64,000 nucleotides of DNA from Haliea sp. E1-2-M8 (GCF_030649675.1 NZ_JAUTDR010000020.1:19653-83652), one strand, 5' to 3'; counted from the first letter of the stretch, positions 52,395-61,536 are shown. Notes: generated by a model from the letters alone, not told the origin. Numbers and translations are program-made.

Positions 52395-53407
52395 CGGCAA
52401 TGAACTGGACTCACCACTACGCCACGATCAACGGCATCCGCATGCACTATGTGGAGCAGGGGCAGGGCATGCCGGTGGTGCTGTGCCACGGCTTTCCCCA
52501 CCTCTGGTTCAGCTGGCACCGGCAGATCAGTGCGTTGGCAGCGGCCGGCTACCGGGTGATTGCGCCGGATATGCGCGGCATGGGCCAGACCGAGGCGCCG
52601 GAAGCAGTGGAGGCCTATGATATCGACCACATAACCGCCGACCTGCTGGGCCTGCTGGACCATATTGGCGAGCAGCGGGCGGTCTTTGCCGGGCTCGATT
52701 TCGGCGCTTTTGCCATCTACGACCTGGCGCTGCGCCGTCCACAGCGGGTGATTGCGCTGATCGGCCTGGAAAACCCGGCGGCGCCGCACAACCCCAACGA
52801 AGCTCCGCTCGCCGAATACCGGCGCATGGGCGAGCAGCACTTCCTGCACATCGAGTATTTCCGCGAGCCGCCGCGGGCGGATCTGGAACTGGCCGCCGCG
52901 CCGAGACGTTTCCTGCACAAGGTGTTCCATACCCTGAGCGGTGCCTGCAATTACTTCGACATGTTTCGTCATCCACCCGGGACGTCCTATATTGACGCCA
53001 TGGAGGAGCCGCCACCGCTGCCCTGGCCCTGGCTGTCGGAGCTGGAACTGGAATTCTTTGTCTCCGAGTACAGTCGCAGCGGCTTTAGCGGCGGCCTTAA
53101 CTGGTATCGGTCATTCGACCTCAAGTGGGCCCAGCGCAAACCTTTCGAGGGAGTACAGAGTGCGGTACCGGCCTATTTTCTCGGTAGCGAGCACGATGTG
53201 GACCTGGAGGGGTTTCACGGCGAGGACCCGATCGGACAGATGCGGGGGATTTTCCCGGAGCTGCGTCAGGTACGCATGATCCCCGGGGCCGGGCATATGG
53301 TGCAGTTGGAGGCGTCTGCGGAGGTGAACTCGATTCTGCTGGAGTTTCTTGAGGATATTCGGCTGCATTGTAAAGCGGGACGCTGCAACGCCAGTGTCGG
53401 GAACTGA
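52391..53407 (+). CDS. Alpha/beta hydrolase, epoxide hydrolase-like
   Basis: A 338-residue alpha/beta hydrolase. The oxyanion motif is HGFP at residues 33-36, the likely nucleophile is D103 in GLDFGAFA (an Asp, as in epoxide hydrolases and dehalogenases, rather than Ser), and the C-terminal catalytic His is in PGAGHMVQLE. The cap domain contains WYRSFDLKWAQRKPF, with the tyrosine typical of epoxide hydrolases. Substrate unknown; epoxide or haloalkane hydrolysis possible. It starts inside the last codons of the DUF6544 gene and ends 3 bp before the DUF2007 gene, so the three form one unit. Confidence 0.87.
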   Translation: MTAMNWTHHYATINGIRMHYVEQGQGMPVVLCHGFPHLWFSWHRQISALAAAGYRVIAPDMRGMGQTEAPEAVEAYDIDHITADLLGLLDHIGEQRAVFAGLDFGAFAIYDLALRRPQRVIALIGLENPAAPHNPNEAPLAEYRRMGEQHFLHIEYFREPPRADLELAAAPRRFLHKVFHTLSGACNYFDMFRHPPGTSYIDAMEEPPPLPWPWLSELELEFFVSEYSRSGFSGGLNWYRSFDLKWAQRKPFEGVQSAVPAYFLGSEHDVDLEGFHGEDPIGQMRGIFPELRQVRMIPGAGHMVQLEASAEVNSILLEFLEDIRLHCKAGRCNASVGN

Positions 53408-53410
53408 TCA

Positions 53411-53752
53411 ATGCGATTGATCTACACGAACGAAAACCGGCTCATCGTCGCCAATGTCAGGAACATCCTCGAGGCCGCGGGAATTGAGCTAACGATGAAA
53501 AACGAGTTCGCCGCGGGGGGCGTCGGCGAGCTTTCGCCATTCGAGGTGTGGCCGGAGTTGTGGGTCGCCAGGGACAGTGACTACGAACGGGCCATCCGAC
53601 TGCTCGATAGCTCGCTAAGCGCGAGGAATGCCCCATCCTGGCGCTGCGCGAACTGCGGGGAGCACAATGACCCCTCCTTCGAAATCTGTTGGCAGTGCGG
53701 GCATGACCGGCCGAAAGACGCCGCTTGGGTGGATACTTCTCTGCAACGCTAG
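53411..53752 (+). CDS. DUF2007 protein with C-terminal zinc ribbon
   Basis: A 113-residue protein: an N-terminal DUF2007 domain (RLIYTNENRLIVANVRNILE then PFEVWPELWVA) and a C-terminal RanBP2-type zinc ribbon (CANCGEHNDPSFEICWQCG). DUF2007 proteins are small, PII-like-fold signal-transducing proteins of unclear role. It is the last gene of the three-gene unit and is convergent with ppx. Confidence 0.87.
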   Translation: MRLIYTNENRLIVANVRNILEAAGIELTMKNEFAAGGVGELSPFEVWPELWVARDSDYERAIRLLDSSLSARNAPSWRCANCGEHNDPSFEICWQCGHDRPKDAAWVDTSLQR

Positions 53753-53791
53753 TGGAGTTGTGCTGCGGCGGAAGTGATGACGCAGCCGTCG

Positions 53792-55303
53792 CTAACAGAT
53801 TGCCAGCGCCAGTCCCTGCTTCGCCAGTACCGCCTGTTCCAGCTGCAGTTCCTGGGCGGTCAGGGGATGTTGCGCCAGCCAGCCTGCGGGAAACTCCAGC
53901 CGCAGGCCGTCAGCGTCGGGGGCTACGGCGAAATCCGGCAGCGCCTCCAGCTGTTCCACGTACTTGAAAATCAGTGCCAGCCGGATCAGGGTAATCAGGC
54001 GCAGCAGGCGCGGGCGCTCGCTGTCGGCGACGGCGGCCCAGGCGGGGCCGTCCAGTTTGCCGCGCTGGGTGGCGGCCAGCAGCGCCATCTGTTCCTGTTC
54101 CTCCTGGGAGAAACCCGGCAGGTCGGTATTGAGCAACAGGTAGGCGCTGTGGCGCTGGTAGTGCTTGTGGGAGATGGCCATGCCGATTTCGTGGGCCAGG
54201 GCGGTACGCTGCAGCAGATCGCCGTCTGTCCCGCGCAGCTTCCAGCCGCTGCGGGTGGCGTTGAACAGGGTGCGGGCGCGGCGCGCCATCAGCTCCGCCA
54301 TTGCGGTATCGACTCCATAGCGCTGCATCAGGGCGTTGATCGTGCGTTCGCGCACATCCTCGTGGCTGAAACGCCCCATCAGGTCGTAGATGACGCCCTC
54401 GCGCAGGGCGCCGCGAGAGGTGCGCATCTGCTTGATACCCAACTCGTCAAACATGGCGCTGGCAATCGCCACGCCGGCGGCGATAACGTTGCGCCGCTGG
54501 CTGCTGAGCCCCGCGAGGGCAATATTGTCGAAACGCTTGAAACGCAGCAGCCGCTTCTCCAGCTTCTCCAGGCCCTTGCGGTTGATGCCGCCGCCGTCGC
54601 TCCAGCCCTGGCTGGCCAGCACGGCCTCTATCGCCTGCAGGGTGCCGGAGGAGCCTACGCACTCGGCCCAGTGGCCAGAGTGGAAGTGGTAGCGGATATG
54701 GGAAACTTCCAGTCGGGCCCGGTTGTAGGCGTGCCGGTAGTTGTCCTTGCTGAGCTTGCCGCCGGGGAAGCAGGTGTCGGAGTAGGAGACGCAGCCCATT
54801 TGCAGGCTTTCCAGGTGCTGGGGTTCAAAGCGCTGGCCGATAATCAGCTCGGTGCTACCGCCGCCTATGTCGATCACCAGCCGCGACTGTGCGTCATCCG
54901 CCAGGGAGTGGGCTACGCCCAGGTACACCAGGCGAGCTTCCTCGCGGCCGTAGACCACGTCCACTGGGGCCCCGAGAATCTGCTGCGCCGGCCTGGTGAA
55001 TTCGCGGCGATTGTCGGCCACGCGCAGCGCATTGGTGCCGACGACGCGGATGCGCTCCGCTTCGACACTGCCCAGCATCTGGGCGAAGCGTGCCAGGCAG
55101 TCGAGGCCGCGCTCAATCGCTTCCGGCGACAGCCGGTTGTCGACCAGGCCCGCCCCGAGCTGGACCTTTTCCGCCAGCACTTCCACCGGGCGCATCTCCC
55201 CGTGCTCTACGCGGGCCACGATCAGGTGAAAGGAATTGCTGCCAAGGTCAACCGCCGCCAGCAGGCTGCCGTCGGGGAGGGGTTCGTGTGTTTGGGGTTC
55301 CAA
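53792..55303 (-). CDS. ppx: Exopolyphosphatase / Ppx-GppA family
   Basis: A 503-residue sugar-kinase/HSP70-fold phosphatase that removes terminal phosphate from polyphosphate. The first phosphate motif is AAVDLGSNSFHLIVA near residue 16, the second is VIDIGGGSTELIIGQ near residue 142, and the C-terminal HD-like domain contains ALAHEIGMAISHKHYQRHS. The start codon is TTG at 55303; no better start is visible. Family enzymes act on polyP or on pppGpp, so both are possible. It converges with the DUF2007 gene and lies in the same direction as the following small membrane protein gene. Confidence 0.9.
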   Translation of the reverse strand: MEPQTHEPLPDGSLLAAVDLGSNSFHLIVARVEHGEMRPVEVLAEKVQLGAGLVDNRLSPEAIERGLDCLARFAQMLGSVEAERIRVVGTNALRVADNRREFTRPAQQILGAPVDVVYGREEARLVYLGVAHSLADDAQSRLVIDIGGGSTELIIGQRFEPQHLESLQMGCVSYSDTCFPGGKLSKDNYRHAYNRARLEVSHIRYHFHSGHWAECVGSSGTLQAIEAVLASQGWSDGGGINRKGLEKLEKRLLRFKRFDNIALAGLSSQRRNVIAAGVAIASAMFDELGIKQMRTSRGALREGVIYDLMGRFSHEDVRERTINALMQRYGVDTAMAELMARRARTLFNATRSGWKLRGTDGDLLQRTALAHEIGMAISHKHYQRHSAYLLLNTDLPGFSQEEQEQMALLAATQRGKLDGPAWAAVADSERPRLLRLITLIRLALIFKYVEQLEALPDFAVAPDADGLRLEFPAGWLAQHPLTAQELQLEQAVLAKQGLALAIC

Positions 55304-55393
55304 AATGAATGCGGTCTCGCGGTTGCCGTCGACCGACGATGATAAACGATAGCCTGCCCGGACGCACGGAGATTGGCCTGCCGCGGCCCCTTC

Positions 55394-56002
55394 TCAGGCC
55401 AGCAGCCAGGCGGCGACAAGCACGGTCAGCAGGCTGGTGGCCGCGCTGAGCAGCAGCACTTTGGGCGTGATTCTGGACAGCTCGGTGAGCGGGTCGCCGC
55501 CGGCATGCACCCGCGCCAGCACGGGCCATTCGATGGCGCCGGCGAATGCCAGGCTGCCGAAGGCCGCCGCCAGAAGGGCTACCGGGCCTGGCGCGTCGAT
55601 GGGAATGGTAGCCAGGAACACAGCGATGGCGACAACCGAGCCGAGGGTGCCAGCGTAGCTCATGGTGAGGAACTGTCCCCGGCTGTTGCGCTTGAAATTC
55701 CACTCAAAGGCGAACAGGTTGACGCGCTTGACGTGGTTGCAGTGTCCGCGCACCGCGAACGCGCCAGCGAAGTGGAACCACTCATGGACGAGGGTGGTGA
55801 CTATCGCACCGGCGATCAGGCCACTGGCTACGCTGAGAGCAGCAACCAGCGGCCGGTTGGAAAGCGCGTACCAGCTATCTGCCGCTGAGAACAGACCCAG
55901 CAGCACGAGGACGATAACAAGGTGGGCGAGCGCAACGAGGCCGGTGCTTATTCCGCTGGCGCTGGCGGTAACCGGTGCGGAGTCATTGATTGCGTTATCC
56001 AT
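55394..56002 (-). CDS. Membrane protein with an HExxH motif, putative metalloprotease
   Basis: A 202-residue protein with five or so hydrophobic segments. LVHEWFHFAGAFAV contains HEWFH, a zinc-protease-type HExxH, placed at the end of a membrane helix as in site-2-protease-like and DUF3267-type proteins. No conserved NPDG or LDG third-ligand element was spotted. It may be an intramembrane zinc protease or a catalytically dead relative. The ATG at 56002 is preferred. It stands alone between ppx and a small gene. Confidence 0.7.
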   Translation of the reverse strand: MDNAINDSAPVTASASGISTGLVALAHLVIVLVLLGLFSAADSWYALSNRPLVAALSVASGLIAGAIVTTLVHEWFHFAGAFAVRGHCNHVKRVNLFAFEWNFKRNSRGQFLTMSYAGTLGSVVAIAVFLATIPIDAPGPVALLAAAFGSLAFAGAIEWPVLARVHAGGDPLTELSRITPKVLLLSAATSLLTVLVAAWLLA

Positions 56003-56076
56003 GGCCGTGGCCTCTTGGCGAGACTGATAACGGATTTACGCAAACAACGGCCCGCCGGATGCAGCTGGTGGAGTTT

Positions 56077-56268
56077 CTATTTGCGCGCGGCGCCCGATGG
56101 ACGTGCCGCGTAGCCGCCCTGCTGCCCGCTGATGCCGGACTTGATGTTCTCGATCTTGCCGCCCGATTGCAGGAAATTCCTGGTCTGTTCCTCAATTGAG
56201 GTGGAGGTTTCAACGGCTGCGGGCTGCTTCTTCTTGGCGGGGGCGCGTTGTGGCTTGGCGGCGGACAT
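56077..56268 (-). CDS. Small basic protein resembling SutA-type RNA polymerase regulators
   Basis: A 63-residue protein with a disordered, Lys/Ala/Pro-rich N-terminus and a C-terminal segment IEEQTRNFLQSGGKIENIKS, whose NFLQSGGKI core resembles the FLARGGKVQEI part of Pseudomonas SutA, a small disordered RNA-polymerase-binding protein. The similarity is short and from memory; no function is assigned. Confidence 0.6.
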   Translation of the reverse strand: MSAAKPQRAPAKKKQPAAVETSTSIEEQTRNFLQSGGKIENIKSGISGQQGGYAARPSGAARK

Positions 56269-56359
56269 GCTGAGTGCTCTTGCGGCTGAACGGACGCGCA
56301 GTATACCGCAAAAGCACAGCTCCTGTCTGCTCTGTAGCCAGCGGAAGGTACAGCGCCCT

Positions 56360-57445
56360 TTAATCCGCAGTGATTACCCGTGGTGTTCGCATGGGCATAC
56401 GGGTCAGCAATTCGTAGCCGATAGTGCCGGAGTGGCGGGCAACTTCGCCGACGGACAAGCCCTCACCCCAGAGGACTACCGGGTCGCCGACCGCGACCGG
56501 TGGCAGGTCGGTCACGTCGACGGTAATCATGTCCATCGAGACCCTTCCCGCCAGTGCCGCCCGCCTGCCGTTGACCAGAACCGGGGTGCCGTTGCTGGCT
56601 GTGCGCGGGTAGCCGTCGCCGTAGCCTATGGTTACCGTCGCAACCCGCGACGGGCGCTGTGCCTGCCAGCTGCCGCCGTAGCCCACGCATTCGCCGGCTG
56701 CGATCTCGCGCACGGAGATCACAGCTGAGGTCAGGGTCATTACCGGCCGCAAGCGGTCGGCCTGGAGCTGGGGTTCTGCGAACGGAGAGTTGCCCCAGAG
56801 CATGAAGCCCGGCCGGATCCAGTCGTAGTGGGCGCGGGGCCAGGCGAGGGTGGCGGGGGAATTGGCGGCACTGCGGGGCCCTTCCAGACCGGCGGTGGCA
56901 GCCTCGAACAACTCGATCTGCTGCCAGGTCTGGGGGTTGTGCAATTCGTCGGCAGAGGCGAAGTGGGTGGACAGCACCGGCAGGTCAGCTACCTTGCCAC
57001 AGGCGAGCAGGCGCTGGTAGAAGCTGGTGGTTTGCGTTGGCAGCGCGCCCAGGCGATGCATGCCGGTGTCGATCTTCAGCCAGCAGCCAATGGGCTTGGG
57101 CAAGGTCGCCTGTTCCAGCCAGCGGAGCTGGAGGTCGTTATCAATGGTGATCCAGAACCCTGCCTCGGCGGCAATGGGCAGCTCGCTGGCCTCGAATACT
57201 CCCTGCAGCAGCAGGATTGGGCAGTGGATACCGGCTTCGCGCAGCTCCAGGGCTTCCTCGCTACAGGCGACCGCCAGCGCATCCACCCGGGGTTCGAGTT
57301 CCCGTGCCATGGTCACTGCGCCGTGGCCGTAGGCATTGGCCTTGACCACTCCCATCAGGCGCGCCTGCGGTGCCAGTTCCCGCGCCAGGGCGACGTTGTG
57401 GTGCAAGGCGCTTAAGTCCAGGCGAGCCTGGCTGGGGCGGGTCAT
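56360..57445 (-). CDS. alr: Alanine racemase
   Basis: A 361-residue PLP-dependent fold-III racemase interconverting L- and D-alanine. The PLP lysine is K35 in MGVVKANAYGHG; the catalytic tyrosine region is ATVTIGYGDGYPR; GRVSMDMITVD and the closing YELLTRMPMR are intact. The ATG overlaps the stop of the dat gene by one base (TGATG), so it is translationally coupled and is the last gene of the operon. A role in D-alanine catabolism (DadX-like) or in supplying D-Ala for the neighbouring aminotransferase is possible; the two cannot be told apart by sequence. Confidence 0.94.
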   Translation of the reverse strand: MTRPSQARLDLSALHHNVALARELAPQARLMGVVKANAYGHGAVTMARELEPRVDALAVACSEEALELREAGIHCPILLLQGVFEASELPIAAEAGFWITIDNDLQLRWLEQATLPKPIGCWLKIDTGMHRLGALPTQTTSFYQRLLACGKVADLPVLSTHFASADELHNPQTWQQIELFEAATAGLEGPRSAANSPATLAWPRAHYDWIRPGFMLWGNSPFAEPQLQADRLRPVMTLTSAVISVREIAAGECVGYGGSWQAQRPSRVATVTIGYGDGYPRTASNGTPVLVNGRRAALAGRVSMDMITVDVTDLPPVAVGDPVVLWGEGLSVGEVARHSGTIGYELLTRMPMRTPRVITAD

Positions 57446-58302
57446 CAGTAGTCGTAGCGATGCTGTGCAAACAGGGTTTCGGCGGCGAGCCAGACATCGC
57501 CGACACCGCCATCACCTACCGGTTGGCCATCGATCTCGATGACCGGAGCCACTTCCTTGCTGGAACTGGTCAGCCAGATTTCGTCGGCAGCGTGGACCTC
57601 GGCCATGGTCACGACCCGCTCCTGCACCGGAATGTCGCTGTGCCGGCGCAGGATATCCAGCAGCATGAGGCGGGTAATGCCCGGCAGCTTCTGGTTGTCC
57701 AGTTCAGGCGTGGCGACCGCGCCATCCTTGACCACAAATACATTGCAGGCTGCCGCTTCGGTCAGTTCACCGGCCTCGTTGTAGAGAATGGTCTCGCCGT
57801 GGCCGCGACTGTGGCCGTGCTGGTAGTGCATGACGTTGCCGAGCAGGGCGGTGGACTTGATATTGCAGCGGCGCCAGCGCAGGTCTTCGGCGGTTGACAC
57901 CCGGTAGCAGCTTGCTGCCGCCTTGTCTGCGACCGGCGCCGGCGGGATTTCGAAGGCGAAACCGTAGAGGGTGGGCGCAATATTCTCGGGATAGGCGTGG
58001 TTGCGCCGGGTATCCGCGCCGCGGCTGACATGGAAATAGATACCGAGGTTGCCCTTGCCATTGCGCGTCATCAGTTCCTCGGCGACGCCGCGCCACTGGG
58101 CCTCGTCCACGCGCAGCTTGATCTCGATCGCATCCAGGCCCTGCTGCATCCGCTGCATGTGCGGGCCGAAGCCCACCAGCTTGCCAGCGTAGGAGGGCAC
58201 TACCTCATAGATGCCGTCGCCAAACAGGAAGCCACGGTCCATCGGCGAGATCCGGGCCTCGCTCATCGGCAGGTAGTCGCCGTTCAGGTACACAATGCTC
58301 AT
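57445..58302 (-). CDS. dat: D-amino-acid aminotransferase
   Basis: A 285-residue class IV aminotransferase that swaps amino groups between D-alanine and 2-oxoglutarate (giving D-glutamate), reversibly. PLP lysine is K149 in RRCNIKSTALLGNV. The D-amino-acid-type signature HVSRGADTRRNHAYP, the opening VYLNGDYLPMSEARISPMDR and GDGIYEVV, and the NVFVVKDG segment are all present. ATG 58302 is chosen by homology; the frame extends to 58341. It lies 25 bp downstream of the D-glutamate cyclase gene and overlaps alr. Confidence 0.93.
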   Translation of the reverse strand: MSIVYLNGDYLPMSEARISPMDRGFLFGDGIYEVVPSYAGKLVGFGPHMQRMQQGLDAIEIKLRVDEAQWRGVAEELMTRNGKGNLGIYFHVSRGADTRRNHAYPENIAPTLYGFAFEIPPAPVADKAAASCYRVSTAEDLRWRRCNIKSTALLGNVMHYQHGHSRGHGETILYNEAGELTEAAACNVFVVKDGAVATPELDNQKLPGITRLMLLDILRRHSDIPVQERVVTMAEVHAADEIWLTSSSKEVAPVIEIDGQPVGDGGVGDVWLAAETLFAQHRYDY

Positions 58303-58327
58303 GTTCAAATCCTGTGTTGATTCGTGT

Positions 58328-59170
58328 TCAGTCGGGCGCAAAGCCGGTCAGGCGCCGGATTTCCCGGATCACGGCTTCGCCTTCGCTGGGCGCCATGCCG
58401 TCCTCGGTGAGCGTGTTTTCCCGGGTGACTCCGTCGACACTGCCGCGCTCGGATAGGTAGCGCAGCGCTGCCAGCGGCGAAAATTCGCCGAGCAGGTCGC
58501 GCTGTGACCACCGGCCGAGGAACGCGAGCAGGCCATAGGCACCCCAATTGGATACGTCCGCCACCAGCAGTTCCCCGCAACCGGTGACTGCCACCCGGAT
58601 ATCCAGCGCCCTGATCGCGTCGGCGATCTTGCCCATGCCAATCTCGTTGCCGCCGTCACCGATGGCTATGGTGGGGCAGTCTGCGTGGGTCAGAAACGGG
58701 TCAAAGACGCCGCAGCGCGGGCTGATGTCCTCGCCGCGCATGTTGTAGTAGTGCCCGTCCGCAGTCACGCCCGGGCGCTCGATGGAGATTACGGCGGCCG
58801 GTCTGTTCGCGGCAAGCCAGGCGCTGGCGTCCGGCTCGCCGCCACCGGTGGGAGCCAGGGCAAGCGGCAGGACGCGGTAGTCCGCGGCCAGGCTCTCGGC
58901 CAGCGGACTGGCGCAGGCCATGACCGGCTCAGCGCCCAGGGCCTCGAGACTCTGGTACAGCGCGATGGCGCCCACCGGGCCGTCGGTTTCGAAAGTGTTT
59001 CCCACCGGGAAGCCGGTACCAATCAGCACCGTGCCCCGGATATCCCGCAGCAGCTCCGCAGCGCGCAGGTAATAACCCGGTTGCAGTGCGGCGCGAGCGG
59101 TCTGCATGTGGCGCGGGTTGCGCGCGACCAGCAGAGCCTCGATGGTTTCACTCAGGGTCTGGTCATTCAC
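58328..59170 (-). CDS. DUF4392 protein, D-glutamate cyclase-like
   Basis: A 280-residue DUF4392 protein, homologous to the C-terminal domain of vertebrate D-glutamate cyclase (DGLUCY), which converts D-glutamate to 5-oxo-D-proline. Signatures are IGTGFPVGNTFETDGPVGA, SIERPGVTADGHYYNMRG, the hallmark IAIGDGGNEIGMGKIAD and VSNWGAYGLLA. The start overlaps pxpC by 4 nt (ATGA). In vertebrates the same protein carries a DUF1445-like N-terminal half; here DUF1445 is a separate gene at the other end of the operon. Next to the 5-oxoprolinase genes, its product can be opened to glutamate. Confidence 0.88.
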   Translation of the reverse strand: MNDQTLSETIEALLVARNPRHMQTARAALQPGYYLRAAELLRDIRGTVLIGTGFPVGNTFETDGPVGAIALYQSLEALGAEPVMACASPLAESLAADYRVLPLALAPTGGGEPDASAWLAANRPAAVISIERPGVTADGHYYNMRGEDISPRCGVFDPFLTHADCPTIAIGDGGNEIGMGKIADAIRALDIRVAVTGCGELLVADVSNWGAYGLLAFLGRWSQRDLLGEFSPLAALRYLSERGSVDGVTRENTLTEDGMAPSEGEAVIREIRRLTGFAPD

Positions 59171-60117
59171 CGGTCTCGCTCCCGGGGCAATTCCTGCAAG
59201 GGCATGTGCTGTATACGCCAGTGATTGAGATGCAGTGCATTGTGCGCGCCGTGGGGGCTGATGGCCGCGAAGTGCACCGTGCCGCCCGGCTGCAGCTGTG
59301 CCATGCGACCCGCATCCAGGGACAGGGCGGCGCCGATCTTGGGATAGCCGCCAATGGTCTGGCGGTCATTGAGCAGCACGATGGGCTGGCCGTCGGCGGG
59401 AATCTGGATGGCGCCAAAACAGATGCCCTCCGACAGGATGCCCTCGATGTCGCAGCGGATCGCGGGTCCCTCCAGGCGATAGCCCATGCGGTCACAGCGC
59501 TGTGACACGGTCCATGCGCTGCTGAAGAAGCGCCGCTGCTGCAGCCGGTCAAAGTGATGTTGCTGATAGCCGGGTATGACTCTGACCGTCAACTGTCGCT
59601 GGTAATGGGGACGCAGGTCCCGGGGCAGTTGCAGGCGCCGGTGTTCGGACACCCGGGGGCAGGGCAGGACATCGCCCGGTGCGAGCTTGTCGCCGCGCAG
59701 GCCACCCAGCTGTTCCCGCACCACAGTGGCGGTGCTGCCAAACTGCGGCGCAATGCTGAAACCGCCCGCCACACCGAGATAGCTGCGACAGCCGTCCATG
59801 CCGTAGCCGAGGGTGATGTGGTCGCCAGCCTGGACCTTGTGTACCGTCCACAAGTCCCGCTCCTGGCCGTTGATCGCCAGGGGCATGGTCGCCCCGGTAA
59901 CGCAGATGAAGGTATCGGTGTGGGCGTCCAGTTCCAGCCCGCCAAAGCTCGCCTCGATCGCAGTACAGGCGGAATCGTTGCCCAGCAGGCGCTGGCACAG
60001 GTCGAAGGCCTCGCGGTCCAGCGGGCCGCCGGTGGTGAGGCCGATGCCGTGCTGGCCAAAGCGGCCCGGGTCCTGGAGCAGGCTCAGCAGCCCCGGCTGG
60101 CGCACAACCAGGCTCAC
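59167..60117 (-). CDS. pxpC: 5-oxoprolinase subunit C
   Basis: A 316-residue PxpC (KipA/YbgK) protein of the biotin-dependent carboxyltransferase-like fold. Signatures are GLLSLLQDPGRFGQHGIGLT, GPLDREAF, GVAGGF and a DRMGYRLEGPAI segment. With PxpA and PxpB it forms the prokaryotic ATP-dependent 5-oxoprolinase that opens 5-oxoproline to glutamate. It overlaps pxpB and the cyclase gene by 4 nt each, which supports co-translation. Confidence 0.93.
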   Translation of the reverse strand: MSLVVRQPGLLSLLQDPGRFGQHGIGLTTGGPLDREAFDLCQRLLGNDSACTAIEASFGGLELDAHTDTFICVTGATMPLAINGQERDLWTVHKVQAGDHITLGYGMDGCRSYLGVAGGFSIAPQFGSTATVVREQLGGLRGDKLAPGDVLPCPRVSEHRRLQLPRDLRPHYQRQLTVRVIPGYQQHHFDRLQQRRFFSSAWTVSQRCDRMGYRLEGPAIRCDIEGILSEGICFGAIQIPADGQPIVLLNDRQTIGGYPKIGAALSLDAGRMAQLQPGGTVHFAAISPHGAHNALHLNHWRIQHMPLQELPRERDR

Positions 60118-60797
60118 GCCAGTTCCCCGCCGAGTTCCAGGAAGCGCGCCCGGCTGATCGGCTCAAAGCGCACCCGGTCGCCGACTGCAACCGGCATGCT
60201 GGGCTCCGCATCCGGGTCGAACATGCGTTGCGGGCAGTTGCCGATCAGGTTCCAGCCGCCCGGCGACACGGCCGGGTACACCGCGGTCTGGCGATCGGCG
60301 ATGGCCACCGCGCCCCGCGGCACTTTGGACCTGGGCGTTGCCAGCCGCGGTGCGGCGATACGCGGGTCCACCTCGCCGAGATAGGCGAAGCCCGGAGCGA
60401 AACCAATGGCGTAGACCCGGTACTCAGTTTCGCTGTGCAGGGCGATCACCTCCTCGACTGACAGTTCACACTGCTGGGCAAGCCGCTCCAGGTCGGCGCC
60501 GGATTCCGCGCTGTAATATACCGGCAGCACGATTTCCCGGCCCGCTTCGCTGACGTTGGCGGTGTCAACTTCCTCGCGGATACCGTGCAGGCGGTGAATA
60601 ACGTGCATGTGATCGGTACGCAGGGGATCGTAGATGACCAGCAGCGATGCGTAGGAGGGCACCAGGTCTATCAGGTCGGCCCCCAGCACCCTGCGAGCCG
60701 CGTTCGCGGCAGCCTGGACCCGGGCGGCTACGTCCGCCCCGGTGCGTTCACCCAGATAGAGGATTACCGCATTGTCACCGGCGTAGCTCAGCTGCAT
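60114..60797 (-). CDS. pxpB: 5-oxoprolinase subunit B
   Basis: A 227-residue PxpB (KipI/YbgJ) protein. Signatures are the opening LSYAGDNAVILYLGE, the YRVYAIGFAPGFAYLGEVD motif, PRSKVPRGAVAIADRQTA and SPGGWNLIG. ATG 60797 is chosen, 7 bp after pxpA; a GTG at 60827 would add ten residues and overlap pxpA. Its partner relations are as for pxpC. Confidence 0.93.
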   Translation of the reverse strand: MQLSYAGDNAVILYLGERTGADVAARVQAAANAARRVLGADLIDLVPSYASLLVIYDPLRTDHMHVIHRLHGIREEVDTANVSEAGREIVLPVYYSAESGADLERLAQQCELSVEEVIALHSETEYRVYAIGFAPGFAYLGEVDPRIAAPRLATPRSKVPRGAVAIADRQTAVYPAVSPGGWNLIGNCPQRMFDPDAEPSMPVAVGDRVRFEPISRARFLELGGELA

Positions 60798-60804
60798 GCG
60801 CGAT

Positions 60805-61536
60805 TCAGGCCTCTTTGATGAGCGCACGCACTGCTTCTATCGCGCGCACACCCTCCAGGTTGTCGCCATGTACGCACACGGTGTCGACCTGTAGCTGCAG
60901 GCGCTGGCCACTGATGGTGGTGATCGTGCCCTCCCGGCACAGCTCGTCCACCTGCGCCAGCATGCGCTCGCGATCGTGCACTGCGTGGGGTCGCTTGCGT
61001 GACAGCAGGCGCCCGTCGTCGTCATAGCAGCGGTCGGCGAAGGCCTCGAACAGCAGCGGCAGGCCGGCTGCCTGCGCCTCGCGCCGGTGCTCCTCTGCCT
61101 GCGGTGTCGCTTGCAGCATCAGTGCCAGCGGGCGGTGCCAGGCGGCCACCGCCGCCATCACCACCTGTCGCAGCGGGCCGTTGGCCATCATGTCGTTGTA
61201 GAGCGCGCCGTGGGGTTTGACGTAGGCGAGCTGCAGGCCGTGGCACTGCGCCATGCCGTCCAGGGCGGCGATCTGGTAGCGCAGACTGCTACCCAGCTCC
61301 TGATCATCCAGCTGCATGGAGCGGCGGCCGAAGCCGACCAGATCCGGATAGGCGGGGTGCGCACCGACGCTGACGCCGTGCCGGGCCGCCAGCGACAAAG
61401 TCTTGTCGATGGTGACCGGATCGCCAGCGTGGAAACCGCAGGCTATGTTGGCCTGGTCGATGTGGGGCATGACCTCGGCATCCATCCCCATCTTCCAGCT
61501 GCCATAGCTTTCACCGAGATCGCAATTGAGTAGCAT
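60805..61536 (-). CDS. pxpA: 5-oxoprolinase subunit A
   Basis: A 243-residue LamB/YcsF-family protein, the catalytic PxpA subunit. The hallmark opening LLNCDLGESYGSWKMG is followed by QANIACGFHAGDP, GAHPAYPDLVGFGRR, AYVKPHGALYND and VHGDNLEGV. The ATG at 61536 begins the conserved protein; a long in-frame extension to 61821 is antisense noise. It lies 29 bp after the DUF1445 gene. Confidence 0.94.
   Translation of the reverse strand: MLLNCDLGESYGSWKMGMDAEVMPHIDQANIACGFHAGDPVTIDKTLSLAARHGVSVGAHPAYPDLVGFGRRSMQLDDQELGSSLRYQIAALDGMAQCHGLQLAYVKPHGALYNDMMANGPLRQVVMAAVAAWHRPLALMLQATPQAEEHRREAQAAGLPLLFEAFADRCYDDDGRLLSRKRPHAVHDRERMLAQVDELCREGTITTISGQRLQLQVDTVCVHGDNLEGVRAIEAVRALIKEA

Noticed and set aside
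50493..52400. Minus-strand open frame of 635 codons over gspB and DUF6544.
   Set aside because: Low-complexity, Arg/His-rich antisense translation; the plus-strand genes explain the region.
58302..58341. Earlier in-frame start for dat at 58341.
   Set aside because: The homologous protein begins MSIVYLNGDY; the 13 extra residues do not match the family.
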